Positions 1-5,165 of a DNA stretch of 16,897 nt are shown in pieces. Both the position numbers and the translations under genes were made by a program. Within the stretch, counting starts at the first letter, position 1. Each line of letters starts with the position of its first letter. The stretch covers positions 1-16,897 of the forward strand of contig DATJFQ010000004.1 of NCBI GenBank assembly GCA_035495555.1, in the 5' to 3' direction. The notes under the pieces are model-generated. The model worked only from the letters and a program-made list of their open reading frames with translations, was not told the DNA's origin and ran no database searches. The DNA is from DATJFQ01 sp035495555. Its GTDB lineage: Bacteria; Acidobacteriota; Vicinamibacteria; Vicinamibacterales; 2-12-FULL-66-21.

Positions 1-1
1 A

Positions 2-175
2 GCGGCCATGGAACGCGACATTGAGTGCGAGTTTTGCGAGCGCGATGAGGCCTACGAGCAGTGGGTCGCTTCGATTGTTGCGCACGGCCAAATACTACGT
101 CCGTCTCTCGTCGAAGGCCGAGCGGACAGTGAAGCCGCCCGAACGGACAGCGCAGCCGCCGAACGGACGATTTGA
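2..175 (+). CDS. Unrecognised small acidic ORF, possibly 5'-partial
   Basis: An open frame enters from the window edge and stops with TGA at 173-175. An ATG at 8-10 would give 55 residues, but the frame is open to the window edge, so the true start may lie upstream. The first 30 residues look protein-like: acidic, with a Cys-x-x-Cys pair (ECEFCERDEAYEQW). The last 20 residues are Ala/Arg/Glu-rich and derive from a short imperfect direct repeat (gaacggac three times between 140 and 168), which suggests a degenerate or disordered tail. I do not recognise a family. It ends about 85 nt before tRNA-Pro. It could be the tail of a larger gene or a chance ORF. Confidence 0.3.
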   Translation, partial: AAMERDIECEFCERDEAYEQWVASIVAHGQILRPSLVEGRADSEAARTDSAAAERTI

Positions 176-261
176 GACCGAGTCCCGGTCAGCAGGGGGA
201 GTGTGCGTTCATGCGATAATCGTAGGTCTGCCTTTGCGAGTCGCGCTTTGGCGGGACGGGT

Positions 262-338
262 CGGGGCGTAGCGCAGCCTGGTAGCGCACCTGCCTTGGGC
301 GCAGGGGGTCGCTGGTTCGAATCCAGTCGCCCCGACCA
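262..338 (+). tRNA. tRNA-Pro (anticodon UGG)
   Basis: A complete cloverleaf can be folded by eye. The acceptor arm CGGGGCG (262-268) pairs with CGCCCCG (328-334), followed by discriminator A335 and an encoded CCA at 336-338. The anticodon stem CCTGC/GCAGG (289-293 and 301-305) encloses loop CTTGGGC, giving anticodon TGG at 296-298. The T-arm is CTGG-TTCGAAT-CCAG. It reads proline codons of the CCN box, chiefly CCA and CCG. The length of 77 nt with CCA is normal. No other RNA gene is adjacent. Confidence 0.97.
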
Positions 339-617
339 CTTTCCGAGTTCCGGGGTGACACCGGGGTGACAGCCTGAGCCCCCTTCCGCCAACTTCTTGA
401 ATCGATCGGGATCTGGCCCGGTCCGAACCCACGGGCCGACCGATTGGCCAGCCCAGCGCCTCCTCATCGACCGCGCGCAGTTCGCCGAGCACCGGTCTCG
501 AGGTGGGCTACTTGCGCAGCGTGGCGATCGATCCGGTCGCCGCCGCAGCATCTACGCGCGCTCATGCTGCTGCCGTAACGCCGACAGACACAGCGACCGG
601 CGGCCCTGCACGTGGGC
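339..617. other. Intergenic region after tRNA-Pro, no supportable gene
   Basis: This 279-nt stretch separates tRNA-Pro from the 3' end of the SRPBCC gene. The open frames crossing it have Arg/Cys/Ser-rich, unprotein-like translations, and those on the minus strand run through the tRNA. The only structure I see is a perfect tandem duplication of the 11-mer ccggggtgaca at 350-360 and 361-371, beginning 12 nt after the tRNA CCA. The 3' end of a tRNA is a classic integration site, so this could be the scar of a lost element, but I see no integrase gene and no copy of the tRNA tail. Confidence 0.4.
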
Positions 618-1109
618 TCAGGGTTCGGCGCTCGCGCCCAAGGTGGCGAGAAGCTCGTCCAACTGCTCGAACTGCTCGCTGAAGCCGCCTGTACTCTCGG
701 AGGCGATGGCGCCGTCGAGCGCTTCCTTCGAGGGATAAAGGTCGTGCACGACGACCAGAGTCTCGGCACCCCGCTCTTCGAATGTCACCGTGGTAACAAC
801 CCCAACTTCGCCACCTTCTTCATTCGTCCAGACGAGGCGCGAGTGCGGTGTCACTTCGAGGTATCTACCGAAAAACGCCATCGGCTCTGGGAACGCATCG
901 TGGCGGAACACCAAGCGGTATGTGCCGCCGACACGAACATCCATCTCGCAGGAAAGCAGGGACATGCCGGTGGACTTCGGTACCCACCACCGCTTGAACA
1001 GCTCGGGCCTGGTCCACGCCTCGAAGACGATGCGCGCCGGACCGTTGATGGTTCGCGTAACGACAAGCTCACGGTCGGACGTGCGTTCCGTCGTCGTGGG
1101 GTTCTTCAT
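618..1109 (-). CDS. SRPBCC (AHSA1/START-like) domain protein
   Basis: The 163-aa protein is a single SRPBCC fold of the 'activator of Hsp90 ATPase homologue 1-like' kind. These are small cytosolic proteins with a deep hydrophobic ligand pocket; the ligand is unknown for most members. Diagnostic features are the opening strand with R-x-I-x-x-P-x-x-x-V-F-x-A-W (19-32), a W-W-x-P segment (41-44), the G-G-x-Y-R strand (61-65), and the C-terminal helix G-G-x-x-x-x-F-x-Q-L-D (141-151). The length is typical. I chose ATG 1109 because GAGG lies 9 nt upstream; an in-frame ATG at 1142 lies inside arsR and would add 11 residues. The gene starts 10 nt after arsR stops, so the two form one operon, presumably controlled from the palindrome at the arsR start. 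ArsR-SRPBCC pairs of this type are widespread. Confidence 0.9.
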   Translation of the reverse strand: MKNPTTTERTSDRELVVTRTINGPARIVFEAWTRPELFKRWWVPKSTGMSLLSCEMDVRVGGTYRLVFRHDAFPEPMAFFGRYLEVTPHSRLVWTNEEGGEVGVVTTVTFEERGAETLVVVHDLYPSKEALDGAIASESTGGFSEQFEQLDELLATLGASAEP

Positions 1110-1119
1110 GGGTATGGCC

Positions 1120-1485
1120 TCACTTTCTCTTCTTGCGTCCATCGACCTTCTCCTTCCGTTTCAATTCCTCGACAACCGTGTCCAACTCGTCGAAGCGCGC
1201 GCCCCAGAGCTGGCGATACCTCTTGATCCAGGCCATCTCTTCCTCCAGCCGGCGCAGACCGAGCTTGCAGGTCCGCACGCGCCCGACCTTCTCGGTGGTG
1301 ACGAGCCCGGCCTGCTCCAGGACGCCGACGTGTTTTTTCATGCCCGTGAGGGTCATGTCGAACTTCGCGGCAAGGTCTGAGATCGACGCGTCTGCGCGTC
1401 CGAGCTGCTCGAGAACGCCGCGTCGGGTGGCGTCCGAGAGGGCGGCAAACGAGGCGTCGAGGCGGGTCCCTCTATACTGAACCAT
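1120..1485 (-). CDS. ArsR-family winged-helix transcriptional repressor
   Basis: The 121-aa protein is a one-domain ArsR/SmtB-type regulator. The N-terminal helix contains the family motif A-L-S-D-A-T-R-R (15-22). A winged HTH follows at about 32-75 with recognition helix T-L-T-G-M-K-K-H-V-G-V-L-E-Q-A-G (45-60) and a wing at 62-74. The C-terminal third is a charged helix ending in a Lys/Arg tail. The Cys-x-Cys metal site of ArsR/SmtB/CadC (ELCVCDL) is absent and only one Cys (73) is present, so it is probably not a metal sensor; it belongs to the group paired with SRPBCC genes. I chose ATG 1485 because upstream codons read through the promoter and palindrome. There is no Shine-Dalgarno. Autoregulation is inferred from the operator over the start codon. 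Confidence 0.93.
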   Translation of the reverse strand: MVQYRGTRLDASFAALSDATRRGVLEQLGRADASISDLAAKFDMTLTGMKKHVGVLEQAGLVTTEKVGRVRTCKLGLRRLEEEMAWIKRYRQLWGARFDELDTVVEELKRKEKVDGRKKRK

Positions 1486-1498
1486 CTGGTTCAGTATA
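1473..1498. promoter_or_regulatory. Perfect palindromic operator across the arsR start codon
   Basis: The arms TATACTGAACC (1473-1483) and GGTTCAGTATA (1488-1498) are perfect reverse complements around a 4-nt spacer ATCT. The dyad centre lies at 1485/1486, on the first base of the arsR ATG (1485-1483, minus). Long AT-rich palindromes near the promoter are typical ArsR-family operators. A bound dimer here would cover the -10 region, transcription start and initiation codon together, giving tight autorepression of the arsR-SRPBCC operon. Binding by this ArsR is an inference. Confidence 0.8.
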
Positions 1499-1524
1499 AT
1501 AACGCACTGATTGGCAGTATGCAA
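1496..1524 (-). promoter_or_regulatory. Candidate promoter of the arsR-SRPBCC operon
   Basis: Read on the minus strand, TTGCAT (1524-1519) is followed by exactly 17 nt and then TATTAT (1501-1496), a plausible sigma-70 -35/-10 pair. The A of the ATG is 11 nt past the -10, so the transcript would start about 3 nt before the start codon. The -10 overlaps the palindrome. A shifted alternative -10, TATACT (1498-1493), would place the start on the ATG itself. Confidence 0.5.
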
Positions 1525-1760
1525 GGGCAGGCCGAGCGCCTGCAGCGTTGCCGGCCGCCCGCAGCGCGATTGCACGCTGTAGCAGCCAGGTGTTGCCGGC
1601 GGCATAGATGGCCCATGAGGCGCAGGCAGCCAATACCACCGCCGATGTGCGCACCGCGCTCATACGTCGAGCGCTGGCGCGAAAGGTGGAGCTGTCCGAG
1701 GAGGGGCGTATCGCGGGAAAGAGCGAGGAAGAGACGCAGCTGCACCGGGGCTACGATGGA

Positions 1761-2186
<426 letters not shown>

Positions 2187-2644
2187 ATGACGGGCGCCGG
2201 CCTCATTTCCTCGGCTTGTGCGGCGATCGTCGTGGTGCATTGGCACCCTGCGAGATCCATGACATAGATCTCGCGTTTCGTGGGCCGCCAGAGGTGCTGC
2301 TCGAAAAGCGCGAGATAATCGTCGTACTCCTGCCCCGGCTGCAGCGGATGCCCGCGATACGCGATCTGCTTGCCGTCCCACGAGAAGAACGGGCCGCCGT
2401 CAGGCCCCGGCCGGCGCGTGAGCCGGCGGACATCCGAACCATCCCCGCGCATGGTGTAGATCTCCATGTCGCCGTCGCGCACGCTCGTGAAAGCGATCGT
2501 GCCGTCTGGCGCGAGTGTCGCCCACGCGTCATAGCCGGCCGTCGTCGTCAGCGGCGACGCGAGATCGTGCGATGTCGGCTGGCTGCGGGATGGAGATATC
2601 GCGAGGCCGACAACGGCCATGAGCGCCCAGATGCGGATGAGCAT
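2187..2644 (-). pseudogene. Truncated, frameshifted TolB/PD40 beta-propeller gene (remnant)
   Basis: ATG 2644 begins a signal-peptide-like segment (residues 1-22) followed by recognisable TolB-type propeller blades: Y-D-A-W-A-T-L-A-P-D-G-T-I-A-F-T-S (38-54), D-G-D-M-E-I-Y-T-M (57-65), F-F-S-W-D-G-K-Q-I-A-Y-R-G (86-98), and R-E-I-Y-V-M-D-L-A-G (124-133). Intact relatives continue with A-N-A and several more blades. Here that continuation appears only if one G of the GGG at 2246-2248 is removed, and the other frame then stops 15 codons later (near 2203). Beyond about 2240 no propeller sequence is left, and the original frame runs antisense through DUF1801. I read this as a gene that lost its 3' two-thirds and acquired a +1 frameshift. 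A secreted two-blade fragment would be unlikely to fold. The left boundary is approximate. Confidence 0.75.
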
Positions 2645-2667
2645 CCGTAAAGCTTAGTTCACGAGGA

Positions 2668-4962
2668 TCACAATCGCGCGTGACGCAGCCTCAGCGCGTT
2701 CGCGATGACGGACACCGAACTGAAGGTCATCGCCGCGCTCGCCCAGACAGGGCTGATGATCAGCCCGATGAATGGATACAGCGCGCCGGCGGCCACCGGT
2801 ACGCCGACGGCGTTGTAGACGAACGCGAGGAACAGATTCTGTCGAATGTTCCGCATGGTCGCGCGGCTCAGGCGACGCGCGCGGACGAGCGCGCGGAGAT
2901 CGCCCTTTACCAGGGTCATCCCGGCGCTCTCCATCGCCACATCGGTGCCGGTGCCCATCGCAATCCCCACATCTGCCGCGGCGAGGGCGGGCGCGTCGTT
3001 GATGCCGTCGCCTGCCATCGCGACGCGACGCCCGCTGTGCACCAGTTCCTCGACGAGTTCACGTTTACGATCCGGCAGCACCTCGGCGTGGACGTCCGCG
3101 TCGGGGATCCCGAGCCGCGATGCCACAGCGTGCGCCGTCGCGCGCGCATCGCCGGTCAGCATGATCAGACGAATGCCGTCGGCACGGAGATCGCGCAGCG
3201 CCTCGGGCGTCGTGCTCTTGATGGGATCTTCCACCGCGAGCACGCCCTCCAGCCGCCTGTCGCGCGCGACAAACAGCACGGTCTGCCCCAGGGCACGCAT
3301 TCGCTCGATGGTGTCCTTCGCGACGCCGACGTCGACGCCGGCGTCCTTCATCATCAGTTCGCTGCCGATCGCGACGTCGCCGTCGATCGTGCCGGTGACG
3401 CCCTTCCCCGTGTGGCTGTTGAACGGGATGTGCGACGGCCAGGCCAGGCCGCGGTCCTTCGCTGCCGCGACAACGGCCGCGGCAAGCGGATGTTCGCTCG
3501 ACTGCTCCAGGGCGGCGGCGCGCCGGAGCACGTCGGTCTCGGGCACGCCGAACGCCTGCACGGCAACCACGCGAGGCCGGCCTTCGGTGAGCGTGCCCGT
3601 CTTGTCGAAGACCAGCGTGTCGACGGACTCGAGCCGCTCGAGCGCCTCCGCGTTGCGCACGAGGACGCCGGCCGCGGCGCCGCGCCCGCTTCCGACCATG
3701 ATGGCCATCGGCGTCGCGAGGCCGAGCGCGCACGGACACGCGATGATCAACACTGCGACTGCGCTGACGATGGCATGTGCGAGCGCCGGCGGCGGTCCCC
3801 AGACGCCCCACCCGATCGCCGCGAGAATCGCGACCGCCACGACTGCCGGAACGAAATACGATGCGACCTGGTCCGCCAGCCGCTGGATGGGCGCCCGCGT
3901 GCGCTGCGCCTCAGACACCATCTGAACGATGCGCGCCAGCAGCGTATCGCGGCCGACGTGTTCGGCGCGCATCACGAACGAGCCGGTCCCGTTCACCGTG
4001 CCTCCGGTGACGCGATCGCCTGGCGCCTTGACGACGGGCACGGACTCCCCCGTCACCATCGATTCGTCGATGGTCGTGGTTCCGTCGACGACGACGCCGT
4101 CCACTGGCACCTTGTCGCCGGGCCGGACGCGCAGGTCGTCACCGGGGTGCACGTGGATCAGCGCGATCTCTTCGTCACCAGCGGGGGTCAGCCGTCGCGC
4201 CGTCGCCGGCGCAAGGCCGAGCAGGCCTTTGAGCGCCGCGGACGTCCGGCTGCGCGCGCGTATTTCGAGAACCTGCCCGAGCAGCACGAGCGCCGTGATC
4301 ACGACCGCCGTGTCGAAATACGGTTCGACGCGTCCGTGCGTCTGAAAGCCGACGGGGAAGACGCCCGGCGCAATCGTCGCCGCGGCGCTGTAGGCGAACG
4401 CGGCGCCGACGCCCATGCCGATGAGCGTGAACATGTTCGGACTGCGATTGAGGAGCGATGCCCACGCGCGTTCGAAGAACGGCCAGCCGCACCAGAAGAC
4501 GACAGGAGCCGAGAGCACGAGCTGCGTCCAGTCGGCGGCGCGCAGATTGACCCGCGCGTGCACGAACGCGGGGGCGATCATCTCCGTCATCGCGAAGATC
4601 ATCACCGGCAACCCGAGCGCGACCGCCACCCGGAACCGCCGCGTCATGTCGATCAGCTCGACGTTCGGCCCTTCGTCGAGCGTGACGGTTGCCGGCTCGA
4701 GCGCCATGCCGCAGATCGGACAACTGCCGGGACCAACCTGCCGTATTTCGGGGTGCATCGGGCAGGTATAGATGGCGTCGAGATCCGCCGGCGGGGCCTG
4801 CGACGGGTGGAGCACGCCTTCGGGATCGGCCTGAAAGCGCTCGAGGCAGATCGGATTGCAGAAGTAGTAGGTCTTCCCGTGGTACTCGGTTGTCAGGTCG
4901 GTATCAGGGTCGACTTCCATCCCGCAGACGGGATCGATCGGGAGCGTCTGGGTTTCGGGCAT
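2668..4962 (-). CDS. copA: P1B-1 type Cu(I)/Ag(I)-exporting P-type ATPase with YHS domain
   Basis: This 764-aa inner-membrane ATPase pumps monovalent copper or silver out of the cytosol. Order of parts: a YHS metal-binding domain (about 10-52, D-P-V-C-G-M and F-C-N-P-I-C), a second Cys module (65-90, Y-T-C-P-M-H-P then C-P-I-C-G-M), transmembrane helices from about 110, the actuator loop with TGES (304-307), CPC metal site in TM6 (409-411), phosphorylation motif DKTGT (453-457), S-E-H-P-L-A (489-494), GDGIND (651-656), and last helices with Y-N (716-717) and M-x-x-S-S (745-749). The YN...MxxSS signature assigns copper/silver rather than zinc. No classical HMA domain with CxxC is present, as in SilP/CopB-like relatives. 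ATG 4962 is preferred to the TTG at 4971. There is no clear Shine-Dalgarno; CATAAT lies at 4981-4976. The symbol is by function class; silP or actP would also fit. Confidence 0.95.
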   Translation of the reverse strand: MPETQTLPIDPVCGMEVDPDTDLTTEYHGKTYYFCNPICLERFQADPEGVLHPSQAPPADLDAIYTCPMHPEIRQVGPGSCPICGMALEPATVTLDEGPNVELIDMTRRFRVAVALGLPVMIFAMTEMIAPAFVHARVNLRAADWTQLVLSAPVVFWCGWPFFERAWASLLNRSPNMFTLIGMGVGAAFAYSAAATIAPGVFPVGFQTHGRVEPYFDTAVVITALVLLGQVLEIRARSRTSAALKGLLGLAPATARRLTPAGDEEIALIHVHPGDDLRVRPGDKVPVDGVVVDGTTTIDESMVTGESVPVVKAPGDRVTGGTVNGTGSFVMRAEHVGRDTLLARIVQMVSEAQRTRAPIQRLADQVASYFVPAVVAVAILAAIGWGVWGPPPALAHAIVSAVAVLIIACPCALGLATPMAIMVGSGRGAAAGVLVRNAEALERLESVDTLVFDKTGTLTEGRPRVVAVQAFGVPETDVLRRAAALEQSSEHPLAAAVVAAAKDRGLAWPSHIPFNSHTGKGVTGTIDGDVAIGSELMMKDAGVDVGVAKDTIERMRALGQTVLFVARDRRLEGVLAVEDPIKSTTPEALRDLRADGIRLIMLTGDARATAHAVASRLGIPDADVHAEVLPDRKRELVEELVHSGRRVAMAGDGINDAPALAAADVGIAMGTGTDVAMESAGMTLVKGDLRALVRARRLSRATMRNIRQNLFLAFVYNAVGVPVAAGALYPFIGLIISPVWASAAMTFSSVSVIANALRLRHARL

Positions 4963-4975
4963 GAGGGGCAACAGA

Positions 4976-4981
4976 ATTATG
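4976..4981 (-). promoter_or_regulatory. Candidate -10 element of the copper ATPase gene
   Basis: On the minus strand CATAAT lies 13 nt before ATG 4962, implying a 5' leader of about 6-7 nt with no Shine-Dalgarno in it. I see no convincing -35, and no clear CueR- or CsoR-type operator between here and the 29-bp repeats. Confidence 0.35.
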
Positions 4982-5010
4982 ACGCTCGGCGGCGCATCAA
5001 CGAGAATGCC

Positions 5011-5117
5011 GGCTGTCCCCTTTTTTTGCGAATAAACGCGGTTGTCCCCTTTTTTCGCGAAAAAAGGCGGCTGTCCCCTTTTTTTGCGAAAAATGGCGGT
5101 TGTCCCCTTTTTTTGAA
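5011..5117. repeat. Four-copy 29-bp tandem repeat (T-tract/hairpin units)
   Basis: The unit GGyTGTCCCC-T(6-7)-GCGAA plus a 7-nt linker starts at 5011, 5040, 5069 and 5098, an exact 29-nt period; the fourth copy decays after the T-tract. Units differ at single positions (C/T at base 3, linker variation). Unit 2 contains the perfect 20-bp palindrome cctttttt-cgcg-aaaaaagg (5048-5067); in units 1 and 3 the same arms pair imperfectly. The array fills the space between the divergent copper ATPase and permease genes. It has no spacers and is not a CRISPR. It resembles dispersed REP-like intergenic elements built from GGGGACA and runs of A/T; that family link is from memory and unproven here. Confidence 0.9.
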
Positions 5118-5143
5118 CCTGCGCCAGGCGCGGGACGTATTAC
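5113..5143 (+). promoter_or_regulatory. Weak candidate promoter for the ADOP permease
   Basis: TTGAAC (5113-5118), formed by the decayed end of the last 29-bp repeat unit, is followed after 19 nt by TATTAC (5138-5143). Each hexamer matches consensus at 4 of 6 positions. Transcription would start near 5150, inside the palindrome at 5141-5156. Confidence 0.25.
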
Positions 5144-5156
5144 GAAGCGTTTCGTA
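5141..5156. promoter_or_regulatory. Palindromic operator candidate before the ADOP permease
   Basis: TACGAA (5141-5146) and TTCGTA (5151-5156) are perfect 6-bp arms around GCGT. The palindrome ends on the first base of the AGGAGG ribosome binding site (5156-5161). Its position between a possible -10 and the ribosome binding site is where a repressor would act. Genes for ADOP permeases are often next to PadR-type regulators, but none is in this window, so the binding protein is unknown. Confidence 0.5.
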
Positions 5157-5165
5157 GGAGGTCCA

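Noticed and set aside
52..551. Minus-strand ORFs containing GATGFEPATP- and LDSNQRPPAP-type strings
   Set aside because: These strings are the well-known false translation of the antisense of a tRNA; here they coincide exactly with tRNA-Pro at 262-338.
1495..1500. Plus-strand TATAAT as a promoter for the DUF1801 gene
   Set aside because: No -35 lies at a suitable distance, it is 260 nt from the gene, and it is explained by the right arm of the ArsR palindrome.
1472..1663. Minus-strand 63-codon ORF with a hydrophobic N-terminal half upstream of arsR
   Set aside because: It runs through the arsR promoter and palindrome and overlaps the arsR start in another frame. I recognise no family, and codon bias fades in its second half. 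It could be the remnant of a membrane protein, but I cannot support it.
1608..1760. 51-codon in-frame N-terminal extension of the DUF1801 protein
   Set aside because: DUF1801 proteins start near the M-M-K-K segment, and the extension matches nothing in the family.
5011..5117. CRISPR array (unit length of 29 bp)
   Set aside because: Units are directly tandem with no variable spacers and no cas genes are present.
2680..5157. 825-codon plus-strand ORF opposite the copper ATPase
   Set aside because: An antisense open frame caused by GC-rich codon bias; the translation is Arg/His/Asp-rich with no domain, while the minus strand holds every P-type ATPase motif.
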